A DNA stretch of 64,000 bases from Bacillus sp. Marseille-Q3570 (GCF_946151055.1 NZ_CAMGYZ010000016.1:1-64000), one strand, 5' to 3'. Positions 16,991 through 24,877 are shown, counted from the stretch's first letter. Notes: generated from the sequence alone by a model not told the origin. A program made the numbers and translations.

Positions 16991-18439
16991 TCATTGTAAC
17001 TTACTTTCCTGAGACTTTCGAGAAAACCAACCAAACGCTTCATTCCAATTTTTGGTTTCTACGTCCTTCAATTGAAAAACTTTGCCGACCCCGCCTGATA
17101 AAATTGCAGTTTTCACCGTAATCAACTCATGCCGTCGTTGAAATATGGATTGTTTGATCTCAAAATCCTGCATTCGTCTCTTTTTCGTGATGAGCATAGA
17201 TCGTGATAGCGTCCTTGTTTGCATATAAAAAGACCGCCCCTCGATCAACCATTTACTATCCTTGAAATCTAGGATGCCCCACATTACGAGGATGGGGACA
17301 GGTATAAACAGCAAAATCCAAAATTGTGATGGAACCACCCAAAATAATGGAAGCACAATGATTGCCGGAGCAACATTTCGTAGAATATAGCGCCTCATGG
17401 CCCGTTTCGGTAATGGTTTCATTTTTGCAGGCACATTGTAGTCTGGAAGAATTTCCGTCAGCTCCGAATTGATTTTGGAACGCTTGATGAACGGAAACAA
17501 CATTGCAGAAACGCCCATTTCCGGCCCAGCACCACCAGCACTTTCTACATGTACGGTCGCGAAACCAAAAGGCTGCCGCAGGACACTTTCAACTACTCGT
17601 ATTCCCTGGACCCGGTGCAACGGAAGGGTAAGCTCCCGTTTTTCAAGCAATCCTCTGCTGATGACGATCCGGTCTTCGAAGCGTCTGATTTGGAAATTAG
17701 CATATTTTAAGATCACACCGACAAAGGAGATGAACCATGCAAACAATAATGAGAAGAAAGCCATAACGGCAATCACGACCCAACTGAACCCGCTTAACCA
17801 ATTAAAAGCTTCTACATAAAATTCATCCGGGATGAAATTTTCGAACTGGGAGCTCAGGGTTCCAATCAGCGGCAGTGTGACACCAATCCCGCCTGAAGTT
17901 GAAGCTGCCAGCAGCAAATCCTTCAATGATAACTTATAGCTATAAGCAGGTGATTCCTTCTCAGATTCTACCTGTACTTCAGCCTCTTCGGTCCTCGTTT
18001 TTTCTTCACGTAGGGCTTCTTTCAACTGCTCAGCATTCGCTAGACTGACTGCAGATAACGAAGCTTCTGCCCCACCAGGCCCTCCAGCTGTTTCAATATT
18101 GATTTTCACGACATCAAAAATCCGGTGAAAAATCCCCTGGGTGTAATCGATCGATTGAATCCTTCTTTTCGGGATATATCGTTTCTTCCTTACAAACACA
18201 CCATACTCAATCTTCAGTTCTTCACCTTCAATATGATAGGTGAATCGAAACCAATGCAGGACGCCGTAGCCTCCTAACAAAAGAATGAAAAGGAACGGTG
18301 CAAATGAAACCCAGGTCATTCCCGGCGGACTTCCAGGACCGAATATGAAAAATATGATAATCGGGATGATCCATTCTCTGAGTATCTTCAAAAAGGACAA
18401 TCCAGCAGCTAATGGATGAAGTCTTGTCGGCTCAAACAT
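16991..18439 (-). CDS. ydbT: YdbT, bacterial PH-domain membrane protein
   Basis: 482 residues. Paired membrane helices near the N terminus (about 12-65), in the middle (about 180-245) and near 345-390 separate three bPH2 (YdbS/YdbT-type) domains with repeats of the FRVRR/RRIQSIDY kind (KRRIQSIDYTQG, LHRVQGIRVVES). In B. subtilis YdbS/YdbT are linked to resistance to membrane-active bacteriocins. It overlaps ydbS by 8 bases. Confidence 0.9.
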   Translation of the reverse strand: MFEPTRLHPLAAGLSFLKILREWIIPIIIFFIFGPGSPPGMTWVSFAPFLFILLLGGYGVLHWFRFTYHIEGEELKIEYGVFVRKKRYIPKRRIQSIDYTQGIFHRIFDVVKINIETAGGPGGAEASLSAVSLANAEQLKEALREEKTRTEEAEVQVESEKESPAYSYKLSLKDLLLAASTSGGIGVTLPLIGTLSSQFENFIPDEFYVEAFNWLSGFSWVVIAVMAFFSLLFAWFISFVGVILKYANFQIRRFEDRIVISRGLLEKRELTLPLHRVQGIRVVESVLRQPFGFATVHVESAGGAGPEMGVSAMLFPFIKRSKINSELTEILPDYNVPAKMKPLPKRAMRRYILRNVAPAIIVLPLFWVVPSQFWILLFIPVPILVMWGILDFKDSKWLIEGRSFYMQTRTLSRSMLITKKRRMQDFEIKQSIFQRRHELITVKTAILSGGVGKVFQLKDVETKNWNEAFGWFSRKSQESKLQ

Positions 18440-18911
18440 CTTCTTCTGTCACCCTGGCCATTTGTGAGATATAGTCCCGCACTTGATCTGCTGTTTCACG
18501 ATCTAAAGCCGGAATTTCATGAGTTGTGGCAGCTGTAGAGATCGTGACGGTCGATAAATCATAGTGACGGAGAATCGGTCCTTGCTTCGTATCGACATGT
18601 TGAACACGTACCATAGGAATCAGCACCCTGCGAATGATCAAAAGCCCGAACTTCAATTCAATTTCATATTCCCGCACTTCATAACGCCAGACACGATGAC
18701 GGATCGTGGGCAGTACTTGGATAAAAAGGTATGTAAGAAGAGCAGTAATCAATATGGTAATGATCGATACCCAAACCGGAACTGGAGTCAGAAGCACAAG
18801 AACAATACTTCCGATCGATAGCAGTATAAAGAAAAGACTATTGAAAGCACCGTAAATACGCCATACGGTCAAAGCTTTCGGCGCAATCTGGATAGATGGT
18901 TCCAAACGCAT
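18432..18911 (-). CDS. ydbS: YdbS, bacterial PH-domain membrane protein
   Basis: 159 residues. Two membrane helices (about 18-70) are followed by one bPH2 domain (VREYEIELKFGLLIIRR, MVRVQHVDTKQGP). It forms a pair with YdbT, with overlapping genes. Start ATG 18911; the nearest Shine-Dalgarno AGGAGG is about 12 bases upstream, a little far. Confidence 0.9.
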   Translation of the reverse strand: MRLEPSIQIAPKALTVWRIYGAFNSLFFILLSIGSIVLVLLTPVPVWVSIITILITALLTYLFIQVLPTIRHRVWRYEVREYEIELKFGLLIIRRVLIPMVRVQHVDTKQGPILRHYDLSTVTISTAATTHEIPALDRETADQVRDYISQMARVTEEDV

Positions 18912-19073
18912 GATGAATCGTGGCCTCCTGTCGTAGATTCAACAACTCTTAACTGATTATAACCTAACTGGTCGACATTTCCTATATCACCCAATTTGTA
19001 CTTATGGTAGATCTGTATTTGCAGATGATCCGTATTGAAACGCAAAAAGGGACCGACCTTAGCTTTCACAGCC

Positions 19074-20297
19074 TTAAGTCGAACCCTTTATCCGGTTTAT
19101 TTCTTCCATCATTCGCTTTTTCCGCAGCTTTTTCTTCTTCCGTCTTTTTCTTTTCCTAATGAAGTTCCAAATGAACATCACGACAAAGAGGAGTAAAATT
19201 CCTTTCAATAAGACAGGAACTAAGGATCCTTCAGCCTCCTCGACCTGTACACTTCCGATTGCTTCTTTAATTCCTCCGCTCTTTTTTGAATTTGGAACAA
19301 GCGGGAAAGAAGCGATTTCTTCATCTACATCATTTTTGATGATTAAATTTCCATCTTCATTAATTTTCGCTTCAAAGCCTTCATTGATTTTATGAGTGAA
19401 CAATTTATCTTCGTTAAGCTTTATTTCTTCCCCATCAACATTTGTGAAGACTGTTCCTTTTTCGATTTTTTTCGTTTCATAATGTTCGAATCCATAATCC
19501 AACAGTTCGATTGTATCCTGATAGGCTTGCTCGGACGAATCATTCTTCATCGTAACAACGATTAACGATGTGCCATTTCGTTCAGCAGCTGTTACGAGTG
19601 TATGCTTGGATTTGCTCGTGTACCCATTCTTGACGCCGATTGCTCCATCATAACGCCATAAAAGCTTATGGTGATTATAAAGGATCGTTTCCCATCCTGC
19701 GCCCTTCCAATCCATCTCTTTCGTACGGACAATTTCTTTGAACTCATCAAATCGCATCGCATATCGTGTGAATTCAGCCATATCTGCAGCGGTTGAATAA
19801 TGGTCGTCATCAGGCAGTCCATTCGGATTGACGAAATGGGTGTTTTTTAATCCAAGTTCCTCTTGAGCGAATTCATTCATATCCTGTGCGAATTCTTCTT
19901 CACTTCCTGCTAGATGTTCGGCAATCGCAATGGCTGCATCATTTCCAGAGTTGATCAGCATTCCCTGCACGAGCTGACGTAATGTCATCTGCTCTCCTTC
20001 TACCAGGTATACCTGTGTGCCTGGTGCAGAGGCTGCATTCTCACTGATAGTCACTACGTCATCCATTTTTCCAGACTCGATCGCCATGATCGCGGTCACG
20101 ATTTTCGTAATGCTTGCCGGATACATTCGTTTATCAGGATTTTCTTCTGCTAATACTTCACCTGTTTTTGTATCGATTAAAATGGAGGTCTCACTTAAAA
20201 GATCTGTTGGTTCATCGTTTTCTGCATGAATGTTATCTGGGAGTATCCAAACAAAGCTTAAAAGAAGAGACACAAGTAATACTGTGATCTTTTTCAT
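19074..20297 (-). CDS. D-alanyl-D-alanine carboxypeptidase (S11, PBP5 type)
   Basis: 407 residues. A signal peptide (1-25) is followed by the penicillin-binding domain with SITK (active serine, near 64), SGN (near 118) and KNG in place of the usual KTG (near 224), then a PBP5-like C-terminal domain, a membrane helix and a very basic tail (RKRKRRKKKKLRKKR). It trims pentapeptides of peptidoglycan. The C-terminal helix followed by a basic tail means a type of anchor different from the amphipathic helix of classic PBP5. Confidence 0.9.
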   Translation of the reverse strand: MKKITVLLVSLLLSFVWILPDNIHAENDEPTDLLSETSILIDTKTGEVLAEENPDKRMYPASITKIVTAIMAIESGKMDDVVTISENAASAPGTQVYLVEGEQMTLRQLVQGMLINSGNDAAIAIAEHLAGSEEEFAQDMNEFAQEELGLKNTHFVNPNGLPDDDHYSTAADMAEFTRYAMRFDEFKEIVRTKEMDWKGAGWETILYNHHKLLWRYDGAIGVKNGYTSKSKHTLVTAAERNGTSLIVVTMKNDSSEQAYQDTIELLDYGFEHYETKKIEKGTVFTNVDGEEIKLNEDKLFTHKINEGFEAKINEDGNLIIKNDVDEEIASFPLVPNSKKSGGIKEAIGSVQVEEAEGSLVPVLLKGILLLFVVMFIWNFIRKRKRRKKKKLRKKRMMEEINRIKGST

Positions 20298-20332
20298 TTT
20301 CGCGTGCCCCTATAAAAGATTTTTGGTCCAAC

Positions 20333-20358
20333 AATAGCATTCGTATAAGAATGCTATT
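20333..20358. promoter_or_regulatory. 10-bp inverted repeat upstream of the D,D-carboxypeptidase
   Basis: AATAGCATTC (20333-20342) and GAATGCTATT (20349-20358) are a perfect inverted repeat with a 6-base loop, between the Nudix stop and the carboxypeptidase start. It could be an operator or a weak terminator; the minus-strand T-run is poor. Confidence 0.5.
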
Positions 20359-20465
20359 TTGACAGGACATCACACCAATTACCATTTTCTTTTAATTTTG
20401 GGACATTCGCAAAACAATATTTCCCAATTTTGCTTATTTTACAGAATTTTTAATATATTTTATTC

Positions 20466-20855
20466 TCATGAAGATTGTTTGATGTACTCCGAAAGAAACA
20501 CTAAATCTTCAGGGAAAGACAGATCAAGTGTTTGCAGTTCTTTTAAAGACACCCATTTAATATCATGAATCAATTCATCGGGATCCTGGATCTTCATCTC
20601 CCCGCTTGTGATCTGGACACGAAAATAATGGACAGTGATATCGATGCCGAAACTTTGTCCTTTTTTCACGAATAACGACCGCTGAATATCACCGAGGTAA
20701 CCCGTTTCTTCTTCGAGTTCACGTAAACAACATGCTTCGTAGGACTCCTCCTCAAACTTTTCTCCGGATGGAACCGTCCATAACTTTTTTTCCCCTTGTT
20801 GTACCACCAAAAGATATCGGTCTTTTACACAAACAGCAGCTGAGCCTTCCCACAT
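20466..20855 (-). CDS. Nudix hydrolase
   Basis: 129 residues with a complete Nudix box G-x5-E-x7-REL-x-EE-TGY (starting at GEKFEEE near residue 31). Substrate cannot be told; small stand-alone Bacillus Nudix proteins often hydrolyse (deoxy)nucleoside triphosphates. No operon partner is evident. Confidence 0.85.
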   Translation of the reverse strand: MWEGSAAVCVKDRYLLVVQQGEKKLWTVPSGEKFEEESYEACCLRELEEETGYLGDIQRSLFVKKGQSFGIDITVHYFRVQITSGEMKIQDPDELIHDIKWVSLKELQTLDLSFPEDLVFLSEYIKQSS

Positions 20856-20937
20856 TCTGACCCACTCCTCTCAACCACTAATTTGATATTCATCTTATAT
20901 TCCCTGTTCCACAAATTGAACAATACGTGAAATGAAA

Positions 20938-21017
20938 CAGGGCAAAGCCAAGACTTTAGCGCAGGATTAGCCTTAGTTGCGCTTATACTGAAGAAAGTAT
21001 TTTATACTTTCAGCGGA
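20938..21017. repeat. Intergenic repeat, TATACTTTC family, copy 2
   Basis: About 80 bases: GGCAAAGCCAAGACTTTAG...CTTAGTTGCGCTTATACTG then the GAAAGTATTTTATACTTTC hairpin. It abuts the inverted-repeat element at 21022. Confidence 0.7.
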
Positions 21018-21021
21018 AAAA

Positions 21022-21313
21022 AGAGGCTGGGACAATGAACTTTGTTCAATAGAAAACCCGAACAATTTCAATTTGTCCGGGTTTTCTTCAGTGGTAATAA
21101 ATGAAGGTTCCGCTTCGTCAACATCCTTCGCTTTCCGCGGGCACGGCCTCAGCCTCCTCAGAAAGCACAAATCGCTTTCTTGCGGGGTCTTCGACTCGTG
21201 CTGTTCCCGCAGGAGTCTACGGATGTTGTCTATGCTTTTCGTCTTTCATTTTCTCCAATCTATTTGATTGTTCGTCTTTTCTGTTGGCAGTTATCGTTTT
21301 GTCCCAGCCTCTT
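21022..21313. mobile_element. MITE-like element with 15-bp terminal inverted repeats
   Basis: AAGAGGCTGGGACAA (21022-21036) is repeated perfectly in inverted orientation at 21299-21313. The 292-base interior has an internal hairpin (GAAAACCCGAACAA / TTGTCCGGGTTTTC, 21053-21088) and a GC-rich block (CGCTTTCCGCGGGCACGGCC, CCCGCAGGAGTC). It contains no credible gene. With the preceding repeat it fills the 474-base gap between the Nudix gene and the next protein. Similar GGCTGGGACAA-bounded repeats are common in Bacillaceae genomes, from general knowledge. Confidence 0.7.
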
Positions 21314-21329
21314 CCGAAATCAGTTCAAT

Positions 21330-22136
21330 TTAATAGAAGCTTACACGCCGTGTTGGTTTTCTCCGCTTCGTGATGATTTCTTCTCCAGTTTGTAGATCCA
21401 GGGACGAATACCGATCAGATCGACCCGTTTTCACGTCCAACTCCTGTATCAGAATCTCTTCGCCATCCTTGAATAAAAACCTTGGGCAGATGGATACATC
21501 ATATTCCTTTACAAGCTCAAACTCATGATCGAGTCTTAATATCTTTTTCGGGCTTCTTTCTGTCAATGGATATGCGGATATGAATAGATCATTTTGTAAA
21601 ACCAATATATCTGCAGGTGCAAAATGAGTACCGAGCTCGACAAAATCAATTGATTTGCCATTTAGGATATACAACCTGGCCATATCAAGATCGACTACGT
21701 ACGCCGAAACACAGACTGAATTATTGTACATGTTCACATCCCAAATGAATCCATCAATTTCCCATTCTTCCACCAACTCTATAGTCGCTTTAGAGAATTG
21801 GTACACTGATCCTGTTTCACCATCTCCTTCACAGGCAATCACCACATGATCAGGAAATTCATAAATATTCGGTGTACCGTAAAGTTTCTTTTTTACGACT
21901 GTATCATTGTTCGGATTGACAGCTACAAGAGCAATATGGCCCTTTTTATCAACACGGTTGTAATACCACTTATTCTCGTGATCATCAGTAAGTAGATCCT
22001 TCGTATTTTCTTGGGTAAATTTCACTGTTTTTCTATTTAAAGTTTTTGATCTTTTTCCAATCCCCAGGTCATCAGAAGCATAAAACGGGCCTTTCGATTC
22101 ACGTTTGTCATTGATGAAACTGTTCATTTTTCCCAT
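21330..22136 (-). CDS. Protein of unknown function, possibly beta-propeller-like
   Basis: 268 residues, no signal peptide and no membrane helix. The sequence is rich in short beta-strand repeats (WYYNRVDKKGHIALVAVN, VVIACEGDGETGSVYQF, LYILNGKSIDFVEL), suggesting a propeller-like fold. I do not recognise a family. ATG at 22136 follows GGGAGG at 8 bases. It is divergent from the RRNPP regulator, and the shared 239-base region contains the inverted repeats listed separately. Confidence 0.6.
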   Translation of the reverse strand: MGKMNSFINDKRESKGPFYASDDLGIGKRSKTLNRKTVKFTQENTKDLLTDDHENKWYYNRVDKKGHIALVAVNPNNDTVVKKKLYGTPNIYEFPDHVVIACEGDGETGSVYQFSKATIELVEEWEIDGFIWDVNMYNNSVCVSAYVVDLDMARLYILNGKSIDFVELGTHFAPADILVLQNDLFISAYPLTERSPKKILRLDHEFELVKEYDVSICPRFLFKDGEEILIQELDVKTGRSDRYSSLDLQTGEEIITKRRKPTRRVSFY

Positions 22137-22221
22137 TATGCTATCCTCCCATTCATGTCATAATTAAAACAAGAACATTCTTACTACAATCATTGTAATA
22201 ATCTTTCCAAAATACAGAAAA

Positions 22222-22255
22222 ACTAGTTTGAAAGACTAACTAGTAAACATATTTT
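22222..22255 (+). promoter_or_regulatory. Candidate promoter and operator of the RRNPP regulator
   Basis: TTGAAA (22228-22233) and TATTTT (22250-22255) with a 16-base spacer form a plausible sigma-A promoter. The inverted repeat ACTAGTT (22222-22228) / AACTAGT (22238-22244) overlaps the -35 and spacer, so a bound protein there would control transcription. Autoregulation by the regulator is inferred only. Confidence 0.4.
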
Positions 22256-22295
22256 GTGTTATATTTATTTTATCAAAGGAACATATGGTCCTGTA

Positions 22296-22356
22296 TTGGG
22301 AAAAATGGTAGTTTTGATAGACGATATTTGATGGTTTTTCGGGTCAATTTTCCCAA
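22296..22356 (+). promoter_or_regulatory. Long-range inverted repeat in the regulator leader
   Basis: TTGGGAAAA (22296-22304) is perfectly complementary to TTTTCCCAA (22348-22356), with a 43-base loop. The right arm ends 4 bases before the G-rich ribosome site at 22361-22370. It could fold in the mRNA leader or be an operator. Confidence 0.4.
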
Positions 22357-22375
22357 GTTTGGGAGGGGGGATATT

Positions 22376-23632
22376 TTGATAGGACAACGAATAAGATATT
22401 ACAGGAAAACAAAAAGCCTCACTCAGGAAGAATTAGCTAGGGGAATTTGCTCCGTATCGTACCTTAGTAAAATCGAAAATGGAGACGCCAAATCTAGTGA
22501 AGACGTCATTGAACTGCTTTGTGAAAGGCTTGGGATCTCTCCTACTGAAGAGCAGTTAGATGTAAATATACTTGGGTTATTAAATGAGTGGAATTACTTA
22601 ATTATTCTTCGAAAATATGAAGAAGCAGAAGAACTTCATTCAAAAATTAAAAAGTATCTTCCTTTTATAGAAGATCCTCTACTTCTTTCAAGATACGATT
22701 TGTTTTTAATAAGGTTCTACTTAATAAAAAATAACTTAGATGAGGCAAAACCTCTGATAAAAAAAATTAGTAAACTGCAAGAAACGTATCAAGACCCTTC
22801 CATAAACTTCTATTACTATTTTATAAAGGGCTTTTATTACTATTATGTAAAGGAATATTCTGAAGCAATTATCCATTTCGAAAAGGCCGAGGGTAATTTA
22901 CAACAAACTCCACTTAACCAGGTTGAGGTCGGAGTCTTTTATTACAGTATAGCTTTATCCCATAGTTATTTATTCCACAGTACTTCTGTAATGACTTACG
23001 CTTACAAAGCACTGGAAATATTTGATAGAGAATATAACTTCAGCAGGAGTTCTGATTGCCAAATCTTACTTGGTATAGCAAATCGTCGAATAAAAAGTTA
23101 TTCTCAAGCAGAGTATCATTTTAATCAAGCATTAAAGTTTGCTGAATCGTTTAATGATAACCGCAGCTTAGGAATGATTTACCATAATATAGGATTTGTA
23201 TACAGTAATAAAGGACAGCCTGAAACAGCTATACAATACTACATGAAAAGCCTATCTATTAAAGATAAGTACGATAATTCAAACGTATATATTACTTATT
23301 ATCTGGTCGCTAAAGAACATTTGAATTTAGATGAGTTGGAGCTTTCAAAACAGTGGTTAGATAAAGTTAAGAAACAATTGAAAGTAAAGAACAATGAAGA
23401 ATATGATATACATGCAAAGATATTAGAATATAGGTTAGAAGATGATTTTAATAAGGAATTTGAAGTTTACCTTAAAAAGGTAGCTATCCCCTACTTCCAA
23501 AATAAAAACATTTTTGAACATGTTAGCGAGTACTCATCCCTCTTGGCTGATTACTATTATAATAATTCACAATATAAGAGTGCTAGTGAGTATTACAAAT
23601 TAGCTTTAATTACTAATAAAAAATTCACTTAA
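22376..23632 (+). CDS. RRNPP-family regulator (HTH + TPR, PlcR/NprR-like)
   Basis: 418 residues. An N-terminal XRE-type helix-turn-helix (about 1-60: RIRYYRKTKSLTQEELARG, SVSYLSKIENGDAKSSE) is very like NprR and PlcR. The rest is built of TPR helices (visible repeats near 190-330, e.g. YSQAEYHFNQALKFAESF, LGMIYHNIGFVYSNKGQ). Such proteins are transcription factors or phosphatase-type regulators controlled by an imported short peptide. The start is TTG at 22376-22378, six bases after GGGAGGGGGG; the frame extends 40 codons upstream but without HTH-compatible sequence. The gene is AT-rich compared with its neighbours, and its cognate peptide gene starts 13 bases after its stop. Confidence 0.9.
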   Translation: MIGQRIRYYRKTKSLTQEELARGICSVSYLSKIENGDAKSSEDVIELLCERLGISPTEEQLDVNILGLLNEWNYLIILRKYEEAEELHSKIKKYLPFIEDPLLLSRYDLFLIRFYLIKNNLDEAKPLIKKISKLQETYQDPSINFYYYFIKGFYYYYVKEYSEAIIHFEKAEGNLQQTPLNQVEVGVFYYSIALSHSYLFHSTSVMTYAYKALEIFDREYNFSRSSDCQILLGIANRRIKSYSQAEYHFNQALKFAESFNDNRSLGMIYHNIGFVYSNKGQPETAIQYYMKSLSIKDKYDNSNVYITYYLVAKEHLNLDELELSKQWLDKVKKQLKVKNNEEYDIHAKILEYRLEDDFNKEFEVYLKKVAIPYFQNKNIFEHVSEYSSLLADYYYNNSQYKSASEYYKLALITNKKFT

Positions 23633-23645
23633 AAGGGTGTGTAAA

Positions 23646-23990
23646 ATGAAAAGGTTTTTAAAGTCTATAACACTGCTTCTTTCATTAAGTTTAATTATGA
23701 TCAGTGGTTCTATCTGTGCACAGCAAAACTTAAACAATGACTTACAAGTATATGATGAGAATCCACCACCAAAGAGCAGTTCAGCTGTTGCTTATGATGA
23801 AAATCCACCGATGAGCAGCTCAGCTGTTGCTTATGACGAAAATCCGCCCATGAGCAGCTCAGCTGTTGCCTATGACGAAAATCCGCCCATGAGCAGCTCA
23901 GCTGTTGCTTATGATGAAAATCCGCCGATGAGTAGCTCAGCTGTTGCTTATGACGAAAATCCGCCGATGTTTAAGTACTTTACTTTATAA
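23646..23990 (+). CDS. Secreted multi-copy signal peptide precursor (putative pheromone)
   Basis: 114 residues. Residues 1-25 are a classic Sec signal peptide (MKRFLKSITLLLSLSLIMIS then GSICA, likely cleaved after ICA). The mature part is almost only repeats: YDENPPPKSSSAVA once, YDENPPMSSSAVA four times, then YDENPPM and a short tail FKYFTL. Each unit ends with SAVA, an A-x-A cleavage-like motif. Its place directly behind an RRNPP regulator, the export signal and the repeats indicate a peptide signal released in several copies per precursor. The mature sequence is unknown; something within AVAYDENPPM is the natural guess. ATG at 23646 is 8 bases after AAAAGGG. Confidence 0.85.
   Translation: MKRFLKSITLLLSLSLIMISGSICAQQNLNNDLQVYDENPPPKSSSAVAYDENPPMSSSAVAYDENPPMSSSAVAYDENPPMSSSAVAYDENPPMSSSAVAYDENPPMFKYFTL
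23751..23990 (+). repeat. Tandem 39-bp coding repeat in the peptide precursor
   Basis: Units start at 23751 (42 bases, one extra codon), 23793, 23832, 23871, 23910 and 23949 (last one truncated). Units 2 to 5 encode identical 13-residue peptides; the nucleotide differences I see among them (GAT/GAC, CCA/CCG/CCC, AGC/AGT, GCT/GCC) are all synonymous. Confidence 0.95.
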
Positions 23991-24011
23991 TGAGACGCAG
24001 AAAATTAATCG

Positions 24012-24047
24012 AAGAAGGTATCTAAAAAGTGCCTTCTTTTTATTTTT
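24012..24047 (+). terminator. Terminator of the regulator/peptide operon
   Basis: AAGAAGG (24012-24018) pairs with CCTTCTT (24032-24038) and is followed by TTTATTTTT. Confidence 0.8.
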
Positions 24048-24052
24048 GGCTC

Positions 24053-24367
24053 TTTTCTAAAAGGTTGTTGCTTTTGAGTCATTCTTAAAAACTCACCTTG
24101 TGCAAGTTGATTGGAGAGCAAGGTGCGAGACTCCTGCGGGATCAGCGTGCCTACTACCTGAAAGATCTCCTCGCAAGGCATGCGACGAGGAAGCTCGCTT
24201 CGACAGGACTTTCTTGTAGACGCAAGAGCACAAATGCTTCCTAGAAAAGGAGACTCCTGAGGTCGCAAGGCGACGAGTGGGCTCACCGCACGCCCCGCGG
24301 AAAGCGAATATCCTGGAGCGGAAATCAACGACTTTCAAGAACAACAAAGTTTGCGAAAACAGCCTTA
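24053..24367. repeat. GC-rich intergenic repeat element, complete-looking copy
   Basis: About 315 bases with AAAAGGTTGTT at the left and, inverted, AAGGCTGTTTTC at the right. Positions 24091-24232 are nearly identical to 63883-64000, apart from 11 bases (AGACTCCTGCG type) missing there. It shares CGCGGAAAGCG and CTCCTGCGGG blocks with the 21022-21313 element. No credible gene inside; this fills the gap between the peptide operon and tag. Confidence 0.75.
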
Positions 24368-24877
24368 TTTCTTCAAAAAGCATTCTTCACTGTGGGCTGG
24401 TTCTGTGAAGCCTGCTGCCATCAGGAAGCTTTCGGCTGTTGTCAGTCCTACATGTTTGAATGTAGTTTTGATCGCCTTTTCTCTTTCCTGTTGATCTTCT
24501 GGGAGTGAATCGAAATAGTTTTTTAGACTTCCATATTTAGATATCAATTGTTCAGCTACATTAGCATTATGGATTGTGGCTTCAATCTTCCTGCGGTGGC
24601 GGACGATGCCTTTATCTTCTAAGAGTGCTTCTACCTTTTCATTTCCATAGCTTTTTATCCTGGCTATCGCAAAGTCATCGAAGGCTTTACGGAAATTTTC
24701 ACGTTTATGCAAAATCGTTTTCCAGCTCAATCCTGCTTGAAAGATCTCTAATGTCAGGGCTTCAAAGAGCTCATCATCCCCTGATACAGACTTCCCCCAC
24801 TCTTCATCATGGTAACTGATCAATAATGGATCGTTTTCACACCATCCACATCTGACAATTATCCTGGTATCTTCCAT
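24365..24877 (-). CDS. tag: DNA-3-methyladenine glycosylase I
   Basis: 170 residues. Family signatures CGWCENDPLLISYHDEEWG at the N terminus and QAGLSWKTILHKRENFR are present; Zn-binding cysteine and histidine at the N terminus and near the C-terminal PAHSEEC fit Tag. It removes 3-methyladenine in base-excision repair. ATG at 24875-24877 follows GGAGG; the 9-codon upstream extension is not used. Confidence 0.92.
   Translation of the reverse strand: MEDTRIIVRCGWCENDPLLISYHDEEWGKSVSGDDELFEALTLEIFQAGLSWKTILHKRENFRKAFDDFAIARIKSYGNEKVEALLEDKGIVRHRRKIEATIHNANVAEQLISKYGSLKNYFDSLPEDQQEREKAIKTTFKHVGLTTAESFLMAAGFTEPAHSEECFLKK

Noticed and set aside
18869-19069. 66-codon minus-strand frame between the D,D-carboxypeptidase and ydbS
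   Set aside because: GTG start without a proper ribosome site, and it overlaps ydbS by 43 bases. The sequence resembles no family I know. Left undecided rather than annotated.
21073-21395. Plus-strand ORFs of 64 to 90 codons
   Set aside because: They fall within the MITE-like element and the 3' end of the unknown gene on the other strand and lack ribosome sites.
23751-23990. Tandem repeats as a possible CRISPR array
   Set aside because: The 39-bp units are contiguous without unique spacers, lie in one open frame with a signal peptide, and no cas gene is near.
24005-24383. Two overlapping minus-strand ORFs of about 100 codons
   Set aside because: They lie wholly inside the GC-rich repeat element, in different frames, without ribosome sites, and the second copy at 63883 has an 11-base deletion that breaks the frames.
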